Part shown: positions 1 to 5,999 of the stretch, piece after piece
Layout: each line of letters starts with the position of its first letter
Position numbering within the stretch: position 1 is the stretch's first letter
Source of the DNA: Candidatus Bathyarchaeota archaeon
GTDB lineage: Archaea; Thermoproteota; Bathyarchaeia; Bathyarchaeales; Bathycorpusculaceae
DNA: 10,654 nucleotides
Assembly (NCBI GenBank): GCA_030630585.1
Contig: DAOVMU010000033.1
Coordinates: 1-10,654, forward strand
Direction: 5' to 3'
Made by a program: the position numbers and the translations under genes
Notes under the pieces: model-generated
Seen by the model: only the letters and a program-made list of their open reading frames with translations
What the model was told of the DNA's origin: nothing
The model's database searches: none

Positions 1-814
1 CAATGTCAGAATACCTAAATCTTTCGTTGAATTCTATCGCGTCAAAAATGTAGATGTGTTCTGTAACGAAAATGTTACCTGAATGGATGTCTCCGTGGCA
101 ATCTCTAATTCGACCCTCCACCACCCTCTTCCCCAAAAAAGACACGTTTCTCTTCATGAAACCGTCGATTCTTTCACGGATTAATTCGATATCTTTCATG
201 GAGATCGTTTCACCGACAAACTCCCGCGTCTGCTCAAAATTCTCCTTCCAATTTGTACCTATTATCGACAAGGAGCCGAACTTGCTTACCCTTCTATTTG
301 TTTCCGCCTTTGAATGGAAATCTGATATGATCTTCGCGATTCTGTCAACGAGTCTGCTATCAACCTTATTTTTTTCAAGAAGCTTGCTCATCATTCTTTC
401 CTGAGGCATCCTCTTCATCTTCACAGCATACTCAACCGTTTCTCCTTCGCCTTCTATCTTAATAATGTCTGATCTATTGATGGGCACAACGCTAAGATAC
501 ATGTCTCCACACAACCGTCTATTGAGCTCCAACTCTTTTTTGCAAAACAAACGCCTCTTCGCAAGAGTTGTAAAGTCTAAGAATCCAAGGTCAACAGCCT
601 TCTTCACCTTATAAACAAAGTTTCTGGTTAAAAAAACAATGGAGATGTGGGTCTGAATCAGTTCAATTCGACCTGGATCTTCATCATAAGCTTCAGACTT
701 CATCAGAGCTTCCACGACTTGCCTCTGAACTGCCAGAATATCTCCAAGTTTGCCACTCTCATTCCCAGTTAGGCGTGTCCTTTCAGACCAGTTGTTAGGA
801 TTAAAGAGAGACAT
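1..814 (-). CDS. COG2187-type aminoglycoside-phosphotransferase-like kinase, 3' part cut by window edge
   Basis: Open for 271 codons from an ATG at 814 to the window edge, so the C-terminus is missing. The protein has a kinase-like fold of the COG2187 family (aminoglycoside phosphotransferase-like, often joined to a P-loop ATPase domain). Visible landmarks are the nucleotide-binding lysine segment VYKVKKAVDLGFLDFTTL (about residues 67-84), a catalytic loop CHGDIHSGN (239-247, Asp242 and Asn247), and the metal-binding segment IFDAIEFNERFRYSD (256-270, Asp258). These match the family in order and spacing. A purine-rich stretch GAAGGAAG lies 13 bases before the ATG. Its substrate is unknown; the family is usually annotated by similarity only. 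The missing end could be a short kinase tail or a full ATPase domain, and this window cannot tell which. It points away from the tRNA gene, so it is probably transcribed alone or with genes to the left. Confidence 0.85.
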   Translation of the reverse strand, partial: MSLFNPNNWSERTRLTGNESGKLGDILAVQRQVVEALMKSEAYDEDPGRIELIQTHISIVFLTRNFVYKVKKAVDLGFLDFTTLAKRRLFCKKELELNRRLCGDMYLSVVPINRSDIIKIEGEGETVEYAVKMKRMPQERMMSKLLEKNKVDSRLVDRIAKIISDFHSKAETNRRVSKFGSLSIIGTNWKENFEQTREFVGETISMKDIELIRERIDGFMKRNVSFLGKRVVEGRIRDCHGDIHSGNIFVTEHIYIFDAIEFNERFRYSDI

Positions 815-969
815 TTATTGAATCTACTTCCTTCAGGGTTTTTAGCAATCCCTTCTGTTGTGAACAAACTTCAATGAACCATATAGAAATATCCCTTCCC
901 TTTTTAAGAACGATAGCGAGGGCATTGCTATTCAGTCACTACTTCTGAATATTTGTCTGCAGCACGAAT

Positions 970-1069
970 TAGAAAGTATCGGAGGTGGGGAGAAGTCGAG
1001 AATCACGTGCCGTTTCCGGGTGAAACGACTAGTAGTTGCATTGGCTTGACAGGAATTACAGTTTTTTTT
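970..1069 (+). ncRNA. Candidate small structured RNA ending in a T8 run
   Basis: A TATA-like stretch CTGAATATTTG (about 943-953) is followed by a G-rich segment with self-complementary parts: AGTCG (about 994-998) can pair with CGACT (1025-1029), and inside it TCAC can pair with GTGA. TGCAGC (958-963) can pair with GTTGCA (1035-1040). The segment ends in eight consecutive T at 1062-1069, the usual archaeal termination signal. It matches none of tRNA, SRP RNA, RNase P RNA or a box C/D RNA. An ACA sits just before the T run, but I could not fold a convincing H/ACA guide. The 5' end is a guess and the call is weak. Confidence 0.25.
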
Positions 1070-1110
1070 GCGACGGCGCAAAAATCTTCCACAAACGTAA
1101 ATAAGGTCAC

Positions 1111-1122
1111 CCCCCTAAAAAT
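1111..1122 (+). promoter_or_regulatory. Possible TATA/BRE element for tRNA-His
   Basis: CCCCCTAAAAAT ends 32 bases before the mature tRNA 5' end. An archaeal TATA box here would start transcription roughly 5-10 bases upstream of the tRNA, leaving a short 5' leader for RNase P. The match is by position and A+T content only. Confidence 0.3.
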
Positions 1123-1153
1123 GGTCAAGGACAGGAAAAACACCATAGAAAGT

Positions 1154-1227
1154 GGCCGAGGTGAGGTAGCCTGGTAGCCTACGGGCCTGTGGAGCCCGGC
1201 GCCCGGGTTCAAATCCCGGCCTCGGCC
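1154..1227 (+). tRNA. tRNA-His (anticodon GTG)
   Basis: A complete cloverleaf can be drawn by hand. G-1 (1154) faces C73 (1227), the identity mark of tRNA-His. The 7-bp acceptor stem is 1155-1161 with 1220-1226. T8 and G9 follow, then D-stem AGGT/GCCT with A14 and G18G19 in the loop. The anticodon stem CGGGC/GCCCG (1182-1186/1194-1198) holds loop CTGTGGA, with anticodon GTG at 1189-1191. A 4-base variable loop precedes T-stem CCGGG/CCCGG (1203-1207/1215-1219) around loop TTCAAAT. There is no intron and no encoded CCA. A short T4 run at 1240-1243 may end the transcript. Confidence 0.97.
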
Positions 1228-1451
1228 CTCAAAACCGTCTTTTCAGAAAAAAGCTTCACCCAGAAAAACTGAGCCTTCAAGGGTTCAAGGTTCTAAGTAA
1301 CTTATTATGCTTAAAATAGCTTAATCCATGTGTATAAGAAGCTAGCAAGTTTTTAGTTAATCTCTTGGTATTCTATTTTTGAAGAAGTTAAAGGTTAAGT
1401 CAACAATGAATGAATGCTAAAGGTTAAATCTGTTTGTTAACATAAAGATTA
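1228..1451. other. Gene-free A+T-rich stretch after tRNA-His
   Basis: No credible coding frame. It holds a T4 run at 1240-1243, many TTAA words, and a direct repeat TAAAGGTTAA at 1389-1398 and 1418-1427 (29 bases apart). The repeat could be a binding site or chance in A+T-rich DNA. Confidence 0.5.
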
Positions 1452-1550
1452 ACAGAAGTATGTGTAGGAGAATGGTGGCACAATAATTCTCTCTTATGTC
1501 TCCTTTCTCCCTTCATAGGAGTTACTACCATTCTCCTCATGAACTTCTGT
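1452..1550. repeat. 99-base imperfect inverted repeat (long hairpin)
   Basis: The outer arms ACAGAAGT (1452-1459) and ACTTCTGT (1543-1550) are perfect complements. Next, ATG (1460-1462) can pair with CAT (1538-1540). Then the 11-base arms AGGAGAATGGT (1466-1476) and ACCATTCTCCT (1527-1537) are also perfect complements. This gives 22 base pairs broken only by bulges TGT and GA. In the 50-base loop, CTCCT and AGGAG (ending at 1520) can form a further 5-bp hairpin. It lies between the tRNA gene and the broken toxin gene. Possible readings are a tiny non-autonomous mobile element, a structured RNA or a bidirectional hairpin terminator. I see no target-site duplication. Confidence 0.6.
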
Positions 1551-1602
1551 AGAGCAGCTCGCCTAAATATAGCTTGTGGATTAATCTTCTATTGAATAAA
1601 TC

Positions 1603-1858
1603 ATGGCAAAATACCCTGGTTTCATATTGAGGCTTCAGATCACTGTCAATCAATTGAGACCGGACAGGCGTATGTACGATTACCTGTTCGCACGCGTGGA
1701 GAACCTTTGAAAGGTGATCTGGATGGGCTGCGATCATTGCACATTAAAGATTTTAGAGCGCGGTATATTCTGTAAACGAGAGCAAAACATACCTTGCTGT
1801 TATTGGACATCGATCACACGCATACGAGGATTTGAAGCGCTATTTGCAGACAACGTGA
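1603..1858 (+). pseudogene. RelE/ParE-superfamily toxin, disrupted by two frameshifts
   Basis: Three reading frames, read in turn, give one RelE-like protein. The first frame runs from the ATG at 1603 (MAKYPGFIL...) to about LFARVENL and stops with TGA at 1708-1710. The second carries PLKGDLDGLRSLHIKDFRAR (1704-1763), the core RelE signature of a glycine turn followed by the basic catalytic-strand region, and stops with TAA at 1773-1775. The third carries LAVIGHRSHAYEDLKRYL and ends at TGA 1856-1858; IGHR..AYE is the usual RelE C-terminal strand. Both shifts are in the same direction, so two single-base losses would explain them. Repaired length is about 85 residues, normal for RelE, an mRNA-cleaving toxin of type II pairs. 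I found no antitoxin upstream, where it would be expected. The frameshifts could be true decay or assembly errors. Confidence 0.8.
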
Positions 1859-1933
1859 TTATTGCCCAGGGCCCCTTTTATGCCAGAAACCTTGGTGAGT
1901 TGTCGTTAATAATGTAGCAGTATCCTGAGAGAG

Positions 1934-1945
1934 TAATATTTTTTA
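1934..1945 (+). promoter_or_regulatory. Possible TATA box for the small basic protein gene
   Basis: TAATATTTTTTA lies about 42-53 bases before the GTG start at 1987. This would place transcription start near 1965 and leave a short leader containing the GGAGGT ribosome binding site at 1975-1980. Confidence 0.4.
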
Positions 1946-1986
1946 GTGAGCGTCATGTGGTTATGCCATAAACTGGAGGTCAAAAT

Positions 1987-2121
1987 GTGGCTAGAAGAAG
2001 CAAGAAAGAGAAGGCTGCAGGTCGGGAAAAGCATAGACAGTTGAAAAGGGCCAAGAAGATGCAGAAGAAACAGAAAAAAGGAGTCGAACTTCCCGCAAGG
2101 CACAGGAAAGGTGGACGATAG
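1987..2121 (+). CDS. 44-residue lysine/arginine-rich small protein, function unknown
   Basis: Starts at GTG 1987 (MARRSKKEKAAGREKHRQLK...) and ends with TAG at 2119-2121. The start is decided by GGAGGT at 1975-1980, a near-perfect Shine-Dalgarno sequence six bases before the GTG. An ATG overlapping the GTG by one base (1985-1987) is in another frame and gives only a 19-residue peptide. About half the residues are Lys or Arg, with only three Glu and no Asp or Cys. It ends in a conserved-looking tail GVELPARHRKGGR. Such composition suggests binding to RNA, the ribosome or DNA, or an extended ribosomal-protein-like peptide, but I do not recognise the family. The gene stands alone, downstream of the broken toxin gene and convergent with the kinase gene. 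It is too short for many gene finders. Confidence 0.65.
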   Translation: MARRSKKEKAAGREKHRQLKRAKKMQKKQKKGVELPARHRKGGR

Positions 2122-2167
2122 TCTTCTTAGTGTGAGCAGTATTGAAAGGAACTCAGTCTGGCAAGAT

Positions 2168-2284
2168 CTAGCTTGAGCCTTGCGAATTCAGAATGCGCTC
2201 GTTTTGGATGCGTGAAACATGTTCACGTTGCCTTGATATTAAACTTAAGATTAGGTCGATTTCTTTGTGAAGGTCGAGGCCCAT
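2168..2284 (-). CDS. Possible 38-residue small protein or gene fragment
   Basis: ATG at 2284, stop TAG at 2168-2170. The product begins MGLDLHKEIDLILSLISRQR and has a plausible amphipathic helix and normal amino-acid balance. The same frame is open upstream of the ATG for 20 more codons (through RFPAHLTRLTRVLFRT), so it may be the tail of a decayed longer protein. There is no clear ribosome binding site and I recognise no family. Chance is a real alternative at this length. Confidence 0.2.
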   Translation of the reverse strand: MGLDLHKEIDLILSLISRQREHVSRIQNERILNSQGSS

Positions 2285-2515
2285 TGTTCTAAAGAGAACT
2301 CTGGTAAGCCTTGTTAAATGCGCTGGAAATCGAAGGTTTTGAACTTTGTCCTACATTCGCCAGTTGAGAAAACAATGGAAAATTCGTTTTTTCAAGAGAT
2401 AATTCATGTTTTATCTGTCGGCAGGATTGCTGATTTGCGAGTTCCATCCTTTTAGCTCAAAAAGCTTACGGGTAATAGATATGCGTTTGCCTTCACAGAT
2501 GAACATTTGGATATT

Positions 2516-2547
2516 GGAAAAGAACTGCAGCTCGGAAAAGACTGCAG
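2516..2547. repeat. Imperfect 15/14-base tandem repeat just after the kinase stop
   Basis: GGAAAAGAACTGCAG (2516-2530) and GGAAAAGACTGCAG (2534-2547) are separated by CTC and differ by one base. On the minus strand, the direction of the kinase gene, each copy reads CTGCAGT followed by a TTCTTTTCC- or CTTTTCC-type T-rich tract. The pair begins eight bases after the stop codon, so it may act as a double transcription terminator. Confidence 0.5.
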
Positions 2548-2554
2548 GCTCTGT

Positions 2555-4291
2555 TTAGTTCTTTAGTTTGTCCGCCTCTTTGCAAATGTTTGAAATTGCT
2601 AAAACTAGGTGAGGAAGGGTGAATATGCTGAAAACCTTTGTGTATTTCGGATTTCCAGCCTTCTTAACAAGCTTAACGTCTCCTCCAGCCCCTAAATATC
2701 CTGCAATAAAGGTTTTTGTGATAAGCTCTGCAGGACGTGTTCCAATGAGCGGTGGAATGTAGTGTCCCATGTAATATAGAAATTCTGCAATGTCCCAAAC
2801 TTTGTCACCGTTTCTCGATGCTTGCTCTAAATCTAGCAGGCAGATTTCACCACTTTTTTTTCTAACCATGATATTCTCAGGTTTTGTGTCCCCTAAAGCT
2901 ATACTTGAAGCATGCACTCTTGCGAACGTTTCGCCTACTTTACTTATAACGTTCAAGGAATCTTCTACGCCGTCCTCGGTTTTCGATTTCAAGACTCCTT
3001 TTATTAATTCATCGAGTTTTTCTCCTTCAACGTATTCCATGAAAACTAAGCGTTCTTTATGACTTACATAAAGAATTTCAGGAACATCAAAATCCAAGCT
3101 GTATAACTGCTGATTTATGGCGCACTCCCTTTCAAGCCTCGAGCGTCCCAAAACAGCGAAAACTCTGGTTCCAAGAGCCCATAAGTTGAGGGGGAACCAT
3201 TTAAAACTTGACCAGTCCTTAAATCTTTTGACGACGACTTTTCTTTCATCGTTGTTTACAAACGCACTGACTAAGTAGACATCGTTCAAAACACCACCGA
3301 TCTTCTCAATCTTGATCTTGGCTTTCTCACCTTTTGAAAGCACCTTTCTTGCGAAAGCCTCGATGTTCATTTCCTCTGACAAGGGAACGAGTCCGTGAGC
3401 TGTGGGGATGTGTAAACACTTAAGGGGATCCTCAAGTTGATGGATAAGTCTTGAGTTTCCTCCAATTTCTCGCTGAAACTTGAAGAGCATTTCTTTATTT
3501 TGTGAAAGAAACCCTAGAGTTTTTGAAAAAGTGCCAAGCAAAGAATTAAATAAAGTCTTTTGGGCAGTCTTGAAAATGTTCACGAAACGGACTTTCTTGC
3601 TTTCAACGCTCTCCACAAATTTTTTAGAGATTTTTGCGTATCCGTTTGAAAACGTAACTGTATTTTTTTCTTCCAGTTCCTTTAGTGCCTCCAAATATCC
3701 ATGCATAACAGATTCTATGTTCCTTTTCTTAACGTCTTTCTGCATAAAGTTCGATACGCTGTAGATCATTGGTGGGAAAAGCCGGGCTCTACTCATCATA
3801 GTTTCATACATGAAATACTTTGGTTCTATGTGCAAGTTGTAGGATAGTTCCGGAAAATTCAAAACAACGTTTTCGAGGAGTTCAAGGATTAAACGCTTTT
3901 TCAATTTAACTTCTTGAAGATGCAAGTAATCCTCGTTCGTTAAGACAAGGTATGGAAGAATTATTCTTTGAGCCAAAGCCTCGCCTAAAAATCCTCTATC
4001 GACATCCCTTTCAAAAACCCATTCATCAACGGCAAAAACAATAATATTCCTACCATCCAAAGCTTTCACGTAACTCATCAACCTAGGTTGAAAATTGCGA
4101 ATTACAAGGAATACTTCTAGAACTGATTTTGCACCAGTCAGTCCTAAAGCATAATCACCAACTACGCATGTTGCCGTGATCTGACAGGAACCAGCAATAT
4201 CCTTACAAATACTAATGATTCCCTTTTCTGTCTTCTCATTTAAGGGCTTCAATTGCCTTGACAAGCTTCCACCTGAAACAGTAGCAATCAC
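2555..4291 (-). CDS. Nucleotidyltransferase-like domain fused to Bud32/APH-like protein kinase domain
   Basis: 578 residues. Residues 25-110 look like a minimal nucleotidyltransferase fold (VVGDYALGLTGAKSVLEVFLVI, 43-64), but the two acidic metal ligands usually found as DxD are replaced by LEVF, so it is probably catalytically dead. Residues 120-300 are helical, with a winged-helix-like piece (EALKELEEKNTVTFSNGYAK, 201-220). Residues 325-578 are a compact kinase: Lys355 in KVVVKRF, a helix-C glutamate near Glu387/389, catalytic loop LGDTKPENI (466-474, Asp468, Asn473) and metal-binding Asp487 in LLDLEQA in place of DFG. This is close to Bud32/APH-type small kinases and may phosphorylate a protein or a small molecule. 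The start is GTG at 4291, with GGAG about 17 bases upstream, not ideal. It follows the synthetase alpha gene by 30 bases and is surely co-transcribed with it. Confidence 0.75.
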   Translation of the reverse strand: MIATVSGGSLSRQLKPLNEKTEKGIISICKDIAGSCQITATCVVGDYALGLTGAKSVLEVFLVIRNFQPRLMSYVKALDGRNIIVFAVDEWVFERDVDRGFLGEALAQRIILPYLVLTNEDYLHLQEVKLKKRLILELLENVVLNFPELSYNLHIEPKYFMYETMMSRARLFPPMIYSVSNFMQKDVKKRNIESVMHGYLEALKELEEKNTVTFSNGYAKISKKFVESVESKKVRFVNIFKTAQKTLFNSLLGTFSKTLGFLSQNKEMLFKFQREIGGNSRLIHQLEDPLKCLHIPTAHGLVPLSEEMNIEAFARKVLSKGEKAKIKIEKIGGVLNDVYLVSAFVNNDERKVVVKRFKDWSSFKWFPLNLWALGTRVFAVLGRSRLERECAINQQLYSLDFDVPEILYVSHKERLVFMEYVEGEKLDELIKGVLKSKTEDGVEDSLNVISKVGETFARVHASSIALGDTKPENIMVRKKSGEICLLDLEQASRNGDKVWDIAEFLYYMGHYIPPLIGTRPAELITKTFIAGYLGAGGDVKLVKKAGNPKYTKVFSIFTLPHLVLAISNICKEADKLKN

Positions 4292-4321
4292 AGATAAAAT
4301 CTGCGACTCTCCAAGATATAG

Positions 4322-5680
4322 TTAATGCTTTTCAAGAATCTTCCCATAAATTCTCAAAAATCTCAAAGCTTTTACTGCCTTTTCAGGCAAATTATACAGA
4401 GGTATACTCGAATTTCCTAGAACCTTATACACAAGTGCGAAGTCCTCTCCGCCTGCTGGCACATCAACAACTGGTTTATTTAGATGTTTTACCGCTACTT
4501 TTTCAATAACTACGGCGTCTTCAGGTTCAAAGAAGCAAGACTTAAGCATGTTTATGACTAGGACGCCATCCACGTTTCTTTCACCAAGCACCAGTTCCAA
4601 TACTTTGGTGTATCTTTCAGCTCTTGCATCAGCTATCAGATCTATAGGATTTGTTGCATCCACGCCTGGATAGAGACTTTCAATCTTCTTTTTGGTTTTT
4701 TCCGACAGAGTTGCGAGTTTTAAATTGTTTCTTGCAACAGCATCTGCAGCCAATATTGCTGGTCCACCTACATTGCTTACAATTACCACATTATCTCCAT
4801 GCATGGGAGGCTGTTTTGAAAATGCTATAGCTGCGTTAATTAATTCTTCAATGTTTTCAACTCTTATTATGCCAGCTTTTTTGAAGGCTGCATCAAAGAT
4901 TATGTCCGACCCAGCAATTGAAGCTGTATGTGATCTCGCTCTTTTTGCTGACTCCTGTGTTGCCCCACCTTTCAAAGCTAAGATAGGCTTTTTCTTCACA
5001 ATTTTCCTTGCTTCTTCTATGAATTCCCTTCCTTTTTTTATTCCTTCCAAGTATAGACATATGACCTTCGTTTTTCTATCGTTTCCAAAATAGTGCAATA
5101 AGTCAACATCATCAACGTCTATTTTGTCTCCCACAAAAGCGAATTTGCTTACGCCAACGCTGTAAAAGCATGCCCAATCAAGCAGACAAGCGCCGACTCC
5201 ACCGCTTTGAGATATAACAGCGATACTTCCTTTCTTAGGCATAACGTTTCTTTCAAAGGTTGTGTTCAATCCATTAGAAGTGTTTATGACACCCATAATC
5301 GTGTTTGGTCCTAGAATCCTGATGCTGTATTCCTCTTTGAGTTTGAGCAGTTTTTGGCGTTGTTGGTTTTTATATCCGCCGGTAATCATGACTAGTGCTT
5401 TGACGCCTGACTTTGCACATTTTTCTGCTTGTTTAACTGATTGCTCTGGAGGAAGCAATATGACAGCAAGTTCGGGAATCTCTGGCAGCTTACCCAGCCT
5501 ATTGTAACCAGCTTTCTGATCAATGTCAAGGACGTAGGTTGTTCCACGAAAGAATTCTTTCATATTATAAACTACGCTTTTGAAAAGCTGAGGAGAAGCC
5601 ATTCCAACCCTTTCTCGAATCTTACTCGACCCTATCAGCACAACTCTTTGCGGTTCAAAGATGGCCCTTACTCCATTCAT
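4322..5680 (-). CDS. Acyl-CoA synthetase (NDP-forming), alpha subunit
   Basis: 452 residues, the usual length of a free-standing alpha subunit of ADP-forming acetyl-CoA synthetase, which converts acyl-CoA, ADP and phosphate to acid, ATP and CoA. An N-terminal CoA-binding Rossmann domain (QRVVLIGSS, 11-19) is followed by two succinyl-CoA-ligase-like domains with ISQSGGVGACLLDWA (156-170). RSHTASIAGSDIIFDAAFKKAG (249-270) contains His251, the phosphohistidine of the family. The ATP-grasp beta domain is absent and no beta gene lies in this window, so the partner must be elsewhere or missing. The ATG at 5680 has GAGGTC eight bases upstream and a TATA-like box at 5737-5747. It heads a unit with the kinase fusion gene. 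The substrate acid (acetate, aryl or branched-chain) cannot be read from sequence. Confidence 0.9.
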   Translation of the reverse strand: MNGVRAIFEPQRVVLIGSSKIRERVGMASPQLFKSVVYNMKEFFRGTTYVLDIDQKAGYNRLGKLPEIPELAVILLPPEQSVKQAEKCAKSGVKALVMITGGYKNQQRQKLLKLKEEYSIRILGPNTIMGVINTSNGLNTTFERNVMPKKGSIAVISQSGGVGACLLDWACFYSVGVSKFAFVGDKIDVDDVDLLHYFGNDRKTKVICLYLEGIKKGREFIEEARKIVKKKPILALKGGATQESAKRARSHTASIAGSDIIFDAAFKKAGIIRVENIEELINAAIAFSKQPPMHGDNVVIVSNVGGPAILAADAVARNNLKLATLSEKTKKKIESLYPGVDATNPIDLIADARAERYTKVLELVLGERNVDGVLVINMLKSCFFEPEDAVVIEKVAVKHLNKPVVDVPAGGEDFALVYKVLGNSSIPLYNLPEKAVKALRFLRIYGKILEKH

Positions 5681-5736
5681 ACATTTGACCTCAAACTAGA
5701 CCCGTTAGGGAAAGAAAAACATAGGTTGTCCACATT

Positions 5737-5747
5737 CATAAATTTAA
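5737..5747 (-). promoter_or_regulatory. TATA-like box of the synthetase-kinase unit
   Basis: On the minus strand this reads TTAAATTTATG, about 57-67 bases before the ATG at 5680. Transcription would begin near 5715 and give a leader of about 35 bases that includes the GAGGTC ribosome binding site. Confidence 0.45.
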
Positions 5748-5816
5748 CCATGAGAAGACTGAAAAAGCCCATTTTTTGACCATTCTCATGTAAACAAACA
5801 CGTCTAATGCGCTGTC

Positions 5817-5837
5817 ATTAACTGGAATATAGTTAAT
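5817..5837. promoter_or_regulatory. Perfect 7-bp inverted repeat, possible operator
   Basis: ATTAACT (5817-5823) and AGTTAAT (5831-5837) are perfect complements around GGAATAT. It lies 34 bases before the ATG of the broken winged-helix remnant, the usual place for an archaeal autoregulator site. Each half is A+T rich, so chance is possible. Confidence 0.4.
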
Positions 5838-5871
5838 ACTCTAACATTTGTGTTAATTTTTCGAGGACGAT

Positions 5872-5999
5872 ATGAGAGACAAGGAAAAGAAAGCGGTTGC
5901 TTACCTTCTTCTGAACAATGCATCTCGGTTCACGTTTTTACTTCAGGCTTAGAAGAGAAAGGAAGTGCTGCGAAAACGACAGTGTTCAGGAAAGGCTAG
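5872..5999 (+). pseudogene. Truncated, frameshifted winged-helix regulator remnant
   Basis: From ATG 5872 the frame reads MRDKEKKAVAYLLLNNASRF and on to FTFLLQA, then stops at TAG 5950-5952. Shifting by one base just before that stop continues as LEEKGSAAKTTVFRKG up to TAG 5997-5999. Joined, the two pieces resemble the first helices and recognition helix of an archaeal winged-helix regulator (first a helix, then LL..L...G.A.TTV.RK). GAGG sits seven bases before the ATG. The remnant ends inside the 3' end of the converging MetE-like gene (stop at 5986), so the wing and effector parts are gone. This is a pattern reading of about 40 residues, so it is uncertain. Confidence 0.35.

Larger units (their letters stand above)
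2122..2554. other. Intergenic region between convergent genes, with weak minus-strand remnants
   Basis: No gene I would stand behind. On the minus strand, the frame after the kinase stop codon stays open for 47 codons (2554-2414), including a protein-like stretch MFICEGKRISITRKLFEL (start ATG at 2506). A separate short frame lies at 2168-2284. Together they may be worn fragments of a lost gene, but they match nothing I know. Confidence 0.4.

Noticed and set aside
970..1069. SRP RNA or RNase P RNA
   Set aside because: The segment is far too short and lacks the conserved core sequences of either RNA.
953..1177. 74-residue forward frame
   Set aside because: It runs into the tRNA-His gene, contains the T8 run and has no ribosome binding site or family resemblance.
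1452..1550. Hairpin as a CRISPR repeat or insertion-sequence end pair
   Set aside because: There is only one copy, no regular spacing, no transposase frame between the arms and no target-site duplication.
1714..1917. 67-residue forward frame starting inside the toxin remnant
   Set aside because: It overlaps the RelE segments in another frame, and the RelE motifs explain the sequence better.
1985..2043. ATG at 1985 as start of a 19-residue peptide
   Set aside because: The overlapping GTG at 1987 gives the longer basic protein with ideal ribosome-site spacing.
4692..5093. 133-residue forward frame
   Set aside because: It is antisense to the conserved core of the synthetase alpha gene, with low-complexity hydrophobic content and no motif.
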